Assembly: GCA_965153455.1 (NCBI GenBank)
Contig: OZ234495.1
Location: forward strand, 20,394,875 to 20,458,874
DNA: 64,000 nt
Source of the DNA: Sphagnum compactum
Lineage: Eukaryota; Bryophyta; Sphagnopsida; Sphagnales
Direction of reading: 5' to 3'
Below the pieces are notes generated by a model. It was not told where the DNA came from, ran no database searches, and saw only the letters and a list, made by a program, of their open reading frames with translations. The stretch's first letter is position 1. Each line of letters opens with the position of its first letter. Shown here in pieces: positions 36,994 through 48,700 of the stretch. Position numbers and translations under genes: made by a program.

Positions 36994-37560
36994 CACATTT
37001 TAGTAAAAATGACCGTTTCTTGTGGGAATATGTAGCAAAACTTTGGATTGGTCGTTCAATATATAGCCAAATATGGCTATTAACCAAAATATATAAGTTT
37101 ATAAGTTAATGATTATGAAGACACAATTAGACAAATCACATTTTAGTAACCCAAAATGGCGATTTCTTGTAGGAATATGTAGAATAACTTTGGATTGGTC
37201 TTTCAATATATAGCCAAATCTAGCTATTAACCAAAATATATTAAGTTTATAAATTAATGATTACGAAAACACAATTAGACAAATCACATTTTAGTAACCC
37301 AAAATGGCGATTTCTTGTAGGAATATGTAGAAAAAATTTGGATTGGTCTTTCCATATATAGCCAAAACTGACTATTAATCAAAATATATAAGTTTATAAA
37401 TTAATGATTATGAAGACACAATTAGACAAATCACATTTTAGTAACCCAAAATGGCGATTTCTTGTAGGAATATGTAGAAAAACTCACAATTGGTCCTTTA
37501 ATACATAACTAAATCTTGCTAATAATCAAAATATGTAAATTTATATAATAAAATTATGAC
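36994..37560 (+). repeat. Tandem repeat, about four copies of 143-148 bp
   Basis: Unit starts are at about 36994, 37137, 37285 and 37432, each at CACATTTTAGTAA. Units share ATGGCGATTTCTTGTAGG, a TTGGATTGGTC block, a near-palindromic TATAGCCAAATATGGCTA-type segment and a TTAATGATTA(t/c)GAA(g/a)ACACAATT tail. The first unit is the most diverged and the last decays near 37560. Confidence 0.9.
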
Positions 37561-37759
37561 GATAGTAACTTTTCACACTTTTTTTCTTTATATAGTTTTG
37601 TCGAAAAGATAAAATTTTAATGTTTTTAACCTGAACTTTAGGCATGCCATAGCACCCCAGGCCAATTCAAGATGTTTTAGGGTTAAAATTTTTAGTTGTG
37701 ATCATTTATAGGGTTTTGGTGTATTGGGGGCATAATCCTCACGGGTTTGGTGTATTAAT

Positions 37760-37920
37760 GAATAATTTATTTAACTCAAAACTCCATGGACCAATGACTT
37801 TTACCCTAGTAACCAAAAAGCACTAATGGTCGTGAGTTCTAATCCCAACGAGCTCCCTTCTCCTCATGCTCTATGAGGATAATAAATGCACACACATGAC
37901 ACAAAAAATAGGTGCCCCAT
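37760..37920 (+). mobile_element. Weak SINE-like box B segment
   Basis: GGTCGTGAGTTCTAATCCCA near 37828 resembles a tRNA box B, followed by a segment like those after tRNA-derived SINE heads. A matching box A is not convincing. Confidence 0.25.
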
Positions 37921-38039
37921 CGGTGAACAAAGGTTAATATGCATGTTATTAGCTTGTTAGTGTGGTGATTGCAAAAAAAAAACTTCGCAATGGCTTCACC
38001 TTTGTTTGTAACATAGCTTGGTGAATAACATAATTGAAA

Positions 38040-38600
38040 AACAAATTTTTTTACCTTAAATTGAATTTTTTATACTAGCACAAACATTCCAAAATATTTT
38101 GTTTACATCACATACAACTTGTAGCACAATATTATGGAACTTTTTCCTATTGAAAAAATCATGAATAGTAATAACTTTCTTGTTTGGAAAATCCATTGAA
38201 AGAATGTGAGTTCTGTCAATAGTTTCGTAAACATTAGGGAACAGTGTAAGATCTTCAAAATAGATGATAATGTCTTTCAACCTTTGACCATAATGTCGAT
38301 TAATGTATTTGCTAAACAATTTTTTTTTGTTTGTTAACACATCACAAATAATGCTAACAAATTTTTTATTGTTGATGCATCCACATTGAATCGATCAATC
38401 ATATGTGTAACACTAAATCCATGAACAAATCAATACATAATAATGACCACAATCTTTTTTATTTTTAACTATGGCCTAATAGGGTTCAAGCAACTAGATT
38501 GCCAAAATGGTGTTAACTCTAAAACTAAGTTGTTGAAAGCTTCGAAATTCATCTTGTCATGTAGCAAAAAAAGTTTATCTTTCATTTTTAGTGTGGTGTG
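38040..38600 (-). mobile_element. PIF/Harbinger transposase relic
   Basis: On the minus strand, with several stops and frame changes, the translation gives FEAFNNLVLELTPFWQ near 38510-38560, a FVHGFSVTHMIDRFNVDAST segment (a helix-turn-helix-like region) near 38350-38420, and FPNVYETIDRTHI then FFNRKKFHNIVLQVVCD at 38100-38240. This order is that of HARBI1/PIF-type DDE transposases, and the Asp of the first catalytic motif is kept (TIDRTH). The gene stops at a TGA/TAA cluster near 38055, before the other catalytic acids. It is not functional. Terminal inverted repeats were not identified. Confidence 0.75.
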
Positions 38601-39650
38601 CCACACATTGGTTTCCACAAGGTCCCAATGTGTGTATTGCCTAAGCACAAGGTGGATGCCTCTTATTCACACTAACCCACAACTTGAGGAGAAAATTGAG
38701 ACTTAATAAACTCCCATTTATATTTGAAAACACATGACACACATTAAAATTCCCAAGTGTAACAAATAAGGAGCATTGAAATGAAAAAAACTTGCCCAAG
38801 TGAAATCGGATCCATGAGCAAAAAATTAAAACAACAAAAACAAACCTTAAACTTATGAAAATCACAAAAAACATTCAAATTTTTTTTCCACCAATAAAAA
38901 AAATAAAAATGTAAGTTGTACACATAATCCTTTACAATTGTTGTAGTTTTTTTTGAAAAAAATGGTCTTCATAGCTAGGTAGAATTTGAAAAACAAATAA
39001 TGCAAATGTTTTAAACAATGTTGTTAAGTAGTCTTTAGTTATTTGGTTCTCTTTTTAATTCTTGTTTGACATTTGTTGCTCCTTGTTTCTATATTTAATT
39101 TTGAAATAAAAATATTGATTAGTAAATGTAGTTTGATGAGGGGATGGGCACTAACCTTTAATTTGTGCTCAATAGAAGCCAACCATTAGCTCAAGTTGAT
39201 TAGGCCCACCCAAGGTTAATGAGTCCAATGACCAGGAATATGTGCTTAAGCCAAGTGAACTACCTTAGTGGTTAGGGGTGAGCATGCTACTAAAGTTACC
39301 AAAACAAAGGAAAAACGACCCATAATATTAATTTTAATGTATTACCAATTTTTAATTTACAAATTCAAAATAATGTTATTCACCACAAACATTTAAACAC
39401 AAAATGAATGTTTGACACCAAAAGTGATCCATTTGACCATGCATTCACCTTTGGTTTCCAAAAATGTCCATTGAAAAATTTGTAAGTCGTTAAAACAAAT
39501 TTAGGTTAGGGCAATATTTATTGAAATAAGTTTTAGAATATGTTGAAATCGTTCTTCAAATTTGGTGATGAATTTTTCAATAAGCTGATTGGTAGGCTTG
39601 TTGTATCAATTATAAACAAGTCAAGTTTTGCAACAAACAACATGTCTTCT
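38600..39650. other. AT-rich intergenic DNA between two transposon relics
   Basis: No gene is supported. TTAGTGGTTAGGGGTGAGC near 39265 looks like a box A of a tRNA-derived element, but I see no box B after it. Confidence 0.4.
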
Positions 39651-39654
39651 TCTT

Positions 39655-40085
39655 CATTGATAACTTCATTCACAAGTCATAACAAAGGAATATTTAAAGG
39701 TGTTTTTGTATCGTGATCCAATTTTTGAGTGCCAACAATAGTTTGAATAGTTCCATTACATTTTGTGGTAATTAAATTTGTCCCCCAATCATGGGAAACC
39801 TTGTCATTTTTCAACCATGGTCTACCTAACAAGATGCAGTAGCTAACATCCAATACATTATATTGAATGATAATGAAGGTGATTATGTAAAAAAATCATG
39901 GGTGTGAATTTTGAGGTTTTTAAATCTTGGTTGTGATTTGATTTACCATTCTAAGTTTCTAAAGAACAAATTTAAGAATCGGTAATCTTAGTCGTTTCCT
40001 CAATTTTTCAATAATAATGTTAATTCCAAAACCACCATCTAGTAACAGTCCAACAATAATTTGCCAATTTGAACTTGAATGGCTA
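39655..40085 (-). mobile_element. Decayed Ty3/gypsy protease region
   Basis: Minus-strand translation gives an aspartic protease of the Ty3/gypsy type: GLLLDGGFGINIIIEKLRK near 39990-40050, then MVNQITTKI, VLDVSYCILLGRPWLKN near 39810-39850, and KVSHDWGTNLITTKCNGTIQ just below. The Asp-Gly-Gly-type active loop and the LLGRPWL motif are retained, but there are at least three in-frame stops and a frame change. No reverse transcriptase follows on the lower-coordinate side, so the element is truncated. Confidence 0.8.
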
Positions 40086-40089
40086 CCAT

Positions 40090-43000
40090 GTGGGGTTTTA
40101 CAGTCATTAAAACTATGGTAGGGTTGGATATTGAAGTTTTTCTTAACAATACTGAAGAATTTTTTTTTTAAAAGTCTATTGTTAATGGAAAAATTGCCCG
40201 AATGTCGAAGTACACTTGCTTTTCAAAATTTAATTACTAATCTATTAGATTGTAATAGTGGGTTTGATAGACTTGCCCAAGCAAGGCAATGGGAACAATA
40301 ACATAAATTAGCTTAACCATCTACACTTAGAATGGGAGTGTAAAATGGCCTAATCCACACCTAAGCCAATTACATTTTATTGGCCAACACTTCAATCCTT
40401 CAAATATGATGGCACCGCCCACCTAATCTGCCTCCACCCCTATGGGATAGAAGGGGGCCAAGCTTTGGGCACATGTCCCACATGTACCATCTTTAATGCA
40501 TCATTCCCTTCATGGTGTGGCATAGGTGATGTGTGTTGTGTTGAACATTGTTCCATAGGCAATTTGTATGTTATTTTCAACCTACAACATTGCATGTCAC
40601 TACATACAACCCCAAAAATGCACCCAAATACAAAAGGAATGGGGAACTGACCTTGTATGAGAATGGTAACATGGTGTGCATTTGTTCAATTTTGCAACTT
40701 TGACAAGGACTCCACCATGATCATTACAATGTCTCGTGCTTTGAACTTTGACCCAAATGATGGATATTAGGATTTTTTCTACCAAGTGGCATAAGAATAT
40801 TGGGATAAGGTGCATGAAGAATTCCATTTTGGAACACATCTCAACAACACTTGGTCCAATTTGCAAGGGGAGGTTGTTTATAAGAATGTTTTCAATATGA
40901 AAGAGTTGCCTAGGGATGTGTGGGAATTTATCAAGGTGGACCTCCAATTCCATGGTTAGCCTTTCTATGAAATGGTTCAAGATTAAATGTTCAACCAAAT
41001 TGCCTTGTGTACATTCCAAATCCTATGAGGGTTAATGTCACTTTGTGGTTTTCAAAGACACTTAACCAATGATTTTAAAAGCACAACCTACGATGTTCCA
41101 TGTTCATTAGTTCTACAATGGGGGGAAGGTAGTGATAGGGGCAATGAGATTTATATATCATTAGCATAATTCGAAGTAGGATGGCATTTAAATTGATTAC
41201 CTAGATTCAATTGCCCACGTTGTATGATTGTACACATCATTTTTTTGTAATGAATTAGGCATGCCAACTACCAACCTTTCTTTGTGCACAATTTCATGTC
41301 AAATTAAGCATTTCAATTATCAAAGTGCATTTTACTATTCTTTTGGCTTACGCCACCAATGACCATTAGGCCTTCCCATCATTTTAGAATGACAAAAATT
41401 TGGTAATTCCCTATCTAAGGAGATTAACCCACATGTCTAAGAATGACCACCCTTGTCTAAGAAGTAGTCATTCTTTGGATAGGGGTGATTTGTGTTAGCA
41501 ATACATTTTTACGCCCAATTTATCATACACATTAAAATGCATCATTGTTGTATTCTTGCCCTTCCCCATTATTACAAATACCACGTATCCATAATAACCA
41601 AGGCGTCAACTTCTATGTGTTAAGTTCCATGTATTCAACAATTATCTTGGTAGAACTTTGCACACATGTGCAAACAACTTTTATTTTAAAACAAGGAATA
41701 ATGTTGTGCATGCACATACAAGTTCATAAACACATGTACACATATACACACCCACATACATGCAAGAATGTTTCCATCATTTGTTAATCCAAAAGAATAA
41801 TGTCATGTAATTTCAATTACTTGGATAGTCACATTCATTTCCATGACCTTGAAAGTTTAAATGCATGACCTTACTTTCCCATTTTCACCCTAGAAGAAAG
41901 CGAACAAAATTTTCTCAATTGTTCCTTCCATTTAAGCTCTCCTTCTCTCCAGTTCTTCTATTCCTTCTCTATGGTCCTTCCCATAATGCATCAAATATTC
42001 CTTTTTCACTCCTAGGACCATTTCCCTTTCATTTGAGTGGTTATAACTAACTACCTATTATTATTAATGTGATATTTAAGTTTAAAGCTATGTCCTCTTG
42101 TTTGGTTGCCATCGAGTTGGCTATCCTCATGGTTGGTAGTTGCTATCAGTAGAAAATGAATATTTTTCATAGAAATTTTAATAATTCATAACTTTATCAA
42201 ATGAACTCCAATTTGAACGTTTGAAGCTTGGTCTATCTTATGGCCCTTGGAAAGAGCTTTCCAATGTCAGTTAAAAACTTTCAATCTGAACTGGTTTCAC
42301 CTTTGAAAATGCCATAAACATGAAGTTTGGCAATCAATTTTGGTTATTTCGATTAGAAGTTTCAGTAGGCAATTTTGATTAGTCACTTTCAAGAATCAAT
42401 TTGAGTGGTCTTTTTACTAATGATTAGTTATGTAATAATGGTAACTTTGTTGGCTAACTTATAAAGTTCAAAACTAATTATTTCTTCTATTACTAATCAT
42501 TTTTCACCTTACAAATTGTTCCTTGGTCATGGTCGTCGATGGATGGTTGCTCGGACAAGGGCAATTGGTCCCTTGACAAGGGTGTGTGACCTAGAAGGAG
42601 CCTTAAAGTGAAAAAGTTACCAAAGTCTTGCCCTAAACCAATGTTGATGCAACACAGTGCTTGTCATGAACACAATAACCATATGGTGCTCGGAATAGTA
42701 TGTTGTTTGTTTTTTGTGTTTTATGTTTGCAGGTTGTGCATTCATGGAGGAGGGATAATGTAGGCATTCTATTTCTCTGGTTTTAGAAGATGAACTTGCA
42801 AGCTTATCTATGTCGATTTTTGTTCTTCATGACATTTTGTGGGAGTATGGCTCCAATTGGTGTGTTGGATTATGGAAGGATGAGGAGCTGTTAATATATG
42901 AAGGATGATAGTTCCGTAACAAGTGGTGGCTTGTTTTTGAAAAGGATAGAAGAAGAACTAAATATTTTGAAGTTTGATTGTTTTTATGGAAGCTAATAGA

Positions 43001-43900
43001 AGGTGTTATGTAGAAATGCATTGAGAGATGAATGTTATGCATCTAGAATCTATGGCAGTTTGCTAGTGATGGGCTGGTGGTGAAAGTGATGCAAAATAAA
43101 AGGGTTCATGAACAATCTTTAATGGCATTATTTAAAAGTGGATGTGTTTGTGTGTGGGAAAAAATGAGTCCCCTTGTTGGGCACTCCAAGTTTGGGTCTA
43201 CAGTTGGTCTTCACTTGAAATCTGGGAGATAAAGGTTAATTTTTTATCAAGGGTGGGATTGGGTAGAATCTCTTTTCTTGTAAAAGCTTTTGGGATACAC
43301 TAGGAATATGGGAATGAACAATGCCATTAGAGGTTTATGGATACTCAATGAGAGAGAATCCAGAAAGTTCATGATTCACCTATGCTCTAGTTGATAGTTG
43401 ACAACTTTTGATTTCATGGAACTTTCTTTAGATTAGATGCATGCCATCTCTTGTAGTTACTGTATATCAAGAAGAATTCAAAGGTTTTGGACAAGGGTAG
43501 TCATTCATGGACAAAGGGCAGTCGTTCATAAACAAAGATAGTCATTCTTGAACATAAACTTCAATTACATAAGCTGTAATTGATCTTTATTTTTTTAAAA
43601 TCCAAAAATATTTCTTGCAATGGCATTTATTGTTGTCATCAATGATTAGTGAAATTCACATGTGCTAGAGTCTCCAAGATAACTTTTAAAAATAATCCAC
43701 ACATGTGACGTTCGTCAAGGATAACTATTTTACCTTTGCGAAAAAAAATTATTATATTTGATCTAGGTTTTTCCTAGGTTGATCTTAAATCGATGTGACA
43801 TTAGACTACATTGACATCAAAATAAATGCAACTAACGCAACATGACAAGGTTGACACTAAAACCCTACTTCCCAAGTAAAATCCAATATATCATTTGGCC
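40090..43900. other. Intergenic DNA
   Basis: The open frames at 40600-41019 (minus) and about 40772-40960 (plus) overlap and neither shows a domain I know; one may be a retroelement gag remnant. A 20-26 bp minisatellite (ACAAGGGTAGTCATTCAT-type, three copies) lies at about 43486-43560. CA/CACATA-rich DNA lies at 41715-41760. Confidence 0.45.
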
Positions 43901-43919
43901 CCAACTTTTGACACCTATG

Positions 43920-44085
43920 ATGGTTATGGGGTTAAACATTGGGTCCAATTCTTAACCTACTAGAGGCTAGTAAGTTGAAATAAGAAGCATACATTTTGTC
44001 AAGTGGAAATTTGGACCCAAGACCTCTTCGGGGTCAAAGAGTGCATTTGTCAATAGTCTACAACTTCATTTGTGTAAAGTAGTAT
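43920..44085 (-). mobile_element. Candidate tRNA-derived SINE
   Basis: On the minus strand, TAGACTATTGACAAATGCACTC resembles box A and, about 25 bp on, GAGGTCTTGGGTCCAAATTTCC resembles box B. An AT-rich body follows. The head is clearer than the other SINE-like sites here but the ends are undefined. Confidence 0.4.
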
Positions 44086-44404
44086 TAGGTGACAAATTTA
44101 GTTTAATTTTGAATTTGCCAAAACTAATTAGGGTATTGACACATATGTCATTTTAAAACAAAAGCAATCACATCTTTTTCACATGATTGTTTGAAAAAAT
44201 TAGCAGTTTTTTTGTTTTGGGGATTTCTGAAAACCTGTTGGTTCTCTAAAACTGAGAAAAATTCTTAAAGAATGTGAGGTTATTCTTAAAATTTTCTTCT
44301 AAGATCTGAAATTGCATGCAAGCTCCGTGGGTCTCTCTCTCTCTCTCTCTCTAATCAATTGTTACTTGTGAGCTCAAATTCAGTGTTGATCAGAGAGATT
44401 CATC

Positions 44405-45375
44405 ATGGCTTGGCACAAGATGGCGCTTCTAGCTATGGCAGCTGGGCTTCTCTGCATGTCGGCATTACTCAACGGAGCTGAAGCATCCGGGGAGAGTGCA
44501 AGCGACAGCCCATTACTCAACGGAGCTGAAGCATCCGGGGTGAGTGCCAGCAACAACAGTCCATTATCAAACGGAACTCAAGCATCCGAGGTTGGTGAGT
44601 GCCCGCAACAGTTGGAAATTTGATAAATAACCTCCATACTTATTGTTGTTGGACTGATGGAAGTTTACCCAGTTCTGATAGTTAATGAGCTAGGTGGCCA
44701 TATCTGAATGTTGCTTCCTTCTCGCATGCCCTCCTGGAAGAGTATGATTTTCATGAAGTTGTAGTGATTCCAATCTATCCCTGCTCCGCAACTGCTTATC
44801 AAAGTACCTTCCGTTACTAAAGCTTCAGAAATGTGATTCTTCTGCCTATACGTTCATGATCTCGGCCAGTTCTAGTCTTCATCTCTAGACACCACTCCAT
44901 TTTCCGCAGGAAAAAGATGCAGATGATTAATTTGTAAATGTGTATGATGTGGTATTACCTAGTGTGGCAAATTTCTTTGAAACTTGCGATGAAATATGAA
45001 TCTCGGGAGGCATCCTAAAAGCCAGTTGCAAAGAATATATCAGAGCTTACTTTTATAATTCAATAAATCTCAATCTCCATTTAGCCAACATCAACGGGCA
45101 CGCGGAGCCGGGAAGCGACTACATCAAAACGTGCACGGAAGAAGGATATAATGACCAGGAAGGATCATCGTTCTTCAGTTTTAGCTAATTGCAAGAAGGC
45201 GAATGGCAACTTTATAATTCCCACCAACTACGACATAAATCACAATGTGGCCAACGTCAACGGGATCCTGAAATGGCAGAACTGTAAACTTAATTTCCTT
45301 GCTATGGACCAGCTTGTTGCTGCCGACGAGGATAGTGCACTCAGTGGCAGGAAGTTGCTCAATCAACGATCATAG
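44405..45375 (+). CDS. Secreted CVNH (cyanovirin-N homology) protein, frame-disrupted or alternatively spliced
   Basis: Exon 1 starts at 44405 and codes for a signal peptide (MAWHKMALLAMAAGLLCMSA), then three imperfect 13-17 residue repeats (LLNGAEASGESASDSP type). Exon 2 starts at 45085 after TTTAG. The CVNH fold is split between two frames: GSDYIKTCTEEGYNDQEGSS in the frame set by the donor at 44595 (stop at 45186-45188), and SVLANCKKANGNFIIP, NYDINHNVANVNGILKWQ in the next frame to the stop at 45373-45375. A single extra base near 45168-45175 would explain this. An alternative donor at 44540 (also GTGAGTGCC, made by the exon repeat) enters the second frame and gives an open 141-residue protein that lacks a CVNH-like first half. 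CVNH proteins bind mannose-rich glycans and are known in ferns and fungi. This may be a pseudogene, an assembly error or a new splice form. A CT run lies in the leader. Confidence 0.7.
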
Positions 45376-45623
45376 TTCAATGAGGAGAACAACAAGAGAA
45401 GAAAGGAAAGTGCTAAGCTAGAGATGAAGTTCCATGTTAATTCTCTAACTTCAGGTTCATCTTGAGAACTGACGTAAAGCACTGCCCTGGATTTTTCCTT
45501 TGTATTTTCAGCTCCCTTACCTGCTTGAAGAAACCTGTTTTCAGCAAAGTAGGATCTTCCGACCAACGGAACGTACCAGCCAGCCTGTCACTATTTATAA
45601 AAAGTGAAAAAATCCCAGCTCTG

Positions 45624-45746
45624 CTTTACGTAGGAAAAGGACCTGAGTACACAGGCCCTTCTGTGATTTTCGACCTTTTCCGACCGAGGGAACAGATCTC
45701 AAATCACGGAAGGGCCTGTACTCAAGCCCTTCTCCTATACATAAAG
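45624..45746 (+). ncRNA. Long imperfect hairpin, possible small-RNA precursor
   Basis: Arms 45624-45670 and 45700-45746 are inverted repeats of about 45 bp. Blocks such as TGAGTACacAGGCCCTTC pair with GAAGGGCCTGTACTCA, with only a few mismatches and one 2-nt bulge either side. The loop is about 29 nt. The hairpin lies about 250 bp after the CVNH stop, perhaps in its trailer. The shape would suit a microRNA precursor or a small MITE; I recognise no known mature microRNA. Confidence 0.55.
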
Positions 45747-45749
45747 ATC

Positions 45750-48700
45750 GGAAGTTGTTGATCACCTACTACAGGGATCATTTTTGATCTCTCAGAACTA
45801 CCTTCATTTTCAGAGCATGCATTAACTATATTGTTAAGCAAGTTCCTTGAATGCAGAGTTCCTTCAATGTAGACCTACACTAACTTGGTTCATATGTATG
45901 TGCATGGATGTAGAACTTAATCTAAAAATGATGTGAATAGTTTCTACACTCTCCAAGGCTCATTTTTAGATCGTTTTTGTATGGTAATAAGAGCATTTTG
46001 AGTTGTGCTCAGTACATTGTAACCTGCAAAAATAATTCTCACATCCAAGTTTCTTTACTTTTTTCCAACCGCACCCAGTACGCTAAAACTCATACTACAA
46101 ATAGGTGGGAAACTAATAATACCAACCCACCAGAACCAGTCAAACTTATCTAGCCAATCAACAGCTAGTGTTAGGCTTTGCTGTGCCTTTTAGCAGTCTC
46201 AGCAACGGGCGCTAAAATGTTGGGCCAAAACCATTTTGTTGAGTGAAACCCGCATGTTTTGACTATTTTTTCATCCACTGTTTTTTAAATTTGCAATGCC
46301 AGATGATGAGCACTGGTGGAGTTGCTGTAAGTAGGTAAAAAACAAGGCCGTGCATATCTGGGTTGTGAAGTAAGGGGTGGGGGTGTCAAAAGGTGTGGGA
46401 AGTGACTCTCCATGTCTATCACTAAGCTTGCACCCCTAGGAGTGTGCATGTGAGACATGCAAGTATGGAAAGACATGAGGATGACATGTTAGATGAAGTG
46501 ACAATTGTTATGTCATGTATGATGCCCATTTGAAAGTTGATGTGGATGCTGATGTAGATGTTGACATGGATGCTAATCTAGATGTTAATGTGGATAGTAT
46601 TCTTTATAATTCTCCCAATTACTGGGACTCCTAGTGGATGTCCGCACCAAGCAAAATAAAAAATGCTAATGTATAAGAAACCATAAGTAATGTGCAAGAA
46701 CCGGGCTCTAAGCAAATAGCTATTACACATTGAACTACTAGCTCACTCAAGTTAATTAAGAAAACATTATCAAACCACCAAATGTAGCAATCCCATTGGC
46801 TTGAAAATAAAAATCTTAGCCTACTCACATGCCTAGTTTGCTTAACATTGTAAATCATGGTCCATTTCAATCATTTACATTGGTCCTATAAAATTCTAAC
46901 CCACTAAAATATCGTTCAACTAAGAGTTAAATATGTTTCAAGAATTGAGCCACATTTAATTGTTCGAAGTTCACTCAAGGTTAAATTCAGACCACCAAAT
47001 ACAACAATTTCATTGGCCGTGACATTTTTGCTTCACACAAAAGCCTATTGGGCACCCTCTATTAATGCAAAGTAATACATTGACATGTGACCTTGCAAAA
47101 ATGAAACATTTGAGTTGGTGGAACTCTACAAAAAAAATGGGAAGAAAATGAAGACCAATTTGGATTTGTTATAATCATTAATTGTCCCAATCATTTAATC
47201 TACCAATCACCTCTCCCCTTTGGAAGGGACAATAAGGGACAATGCCCTCTAGAAAATATTGAATTCATCTAAAAAAAGATACTAATGGTTTTACGTATGT
47301 TGATAAATTAATATTAATTGAAATTTTCACAACGTGTCTTGTTTTCACTTGCAGGTTCACACAAGAAACAAACTTCAAAGTGACTCCATGGGAAACTGAA
47401 AATCTAACTATGGATGATAAACTCTAGAAAAACCCATAATAATAATAATAATAATAAATTATTACTTTCACATATGTTGATAAACTAATATAAATTCAAA
47501 TTCTCTCGAAGAGTCTTGTTTGCACTCGTGGGTTCACAAGAGAAACAATGGGACTGCATGGGAAACGCAAAACTTAATTCTAAGTGATAAACTCTAGAAC
47601 AATACAAAAATTAGTAGTCAATCAATACCTACCAAAGTCCACATTGGTAGTCTTTGGTTGTGGTAATTGAATTGGAGGGTCTTACTATTGGAAATCTTAA
47701 ATAACAATTTAAAAAAAATTCTGGAGCTTTTTTCCTCTTTGGCCCAATTGGTGAGAATTTTATTTTTCATTTTTTCATTATCCTTGAAAACCAACTCCTA
47801 TGGGGATTTGCTCGTGTATGTAGTTGTTCTTGTCAAAACCATGTTTCCCGAAGCATCCTCTTTTTTGGTTCAGCTTTTTACTATTGAAATAATTGTCTTG
47901 TCTTTAAACATAGCATGCAGTTTAGTTTGGTGGTTACAAGCATAGATCTTGTGATTTGGTTTCTTAGAGATATGACATTAATAAGGTAGAGAAGATTTTC
48001 ACTTAGATCCAAAATTTTGGCTATTATTCTTGAGGTTCATTGATCATGTCTCCTATTGTAATGAAACTTTGTTTATCTAAGGAATTTAGTTTGTTATTTG
48101 GGTTGTTATTCTTGACGTTCATTTGTCATTCTTCCTGTTGGACAAAGACTTTGGTATAAAAAGGAAATTTCTTGATTTTTAGTTTGTTGTTTGGTTTGTT
48201 AGGATTCAAGTGAAATTTCTTGTTCTTTATTTTGTTGTTTGGTTTGTTAGCATTCAAGTGTTCTTGTTCTTTATTTTGTTGTTTGGTTTGTTAGGATTCA
48301 AGTGAAATTTCTTGTTCTTTATTTTGTTGTTTGGTTTGTTAGCATTCAAGTGACACTTTTCCTTGGCATGACGTAATTTCTTGCATTATCCACAAACAAC
48401 TTTCTTTTTTCTTCTTTCAATAGGCTTTTTGGTAGTCTCGTGCATCCTTAATATTTTCTTCACAAGAAACTACTACCTGTTTGTGTTGTAGCAAAGTGTT
48501 GCACTTCATTCTTGTGGGAGCAATGTGGAGATAACATAGCAATCCCACTTTCAAAAATATCGTAAGGGAATTGTTGTCAACCTTGTGATGTAGACAATTT
48601 GTCAGCTTCAAAATGCATTTGTAATAGATTTCAACTTTTTTGTCAATTTCTTGCATAATGATTCAAAGAGCCATGTAGAGTTGTTTGTCAATTTGCACCT

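Noticed and set aside
37050-37560. CRISPR-like regular spacing of repeats
   Set aside because: The units are contiguous 145-bp tandem copies with no unique spacers, in eukaryotic DNA.
40600-41019. 139-codon minus-strand frame
   Set aside because: No recognised domain, and the opposite strand is also open in part. It may be a retroelement remnant but nothing identifies it.
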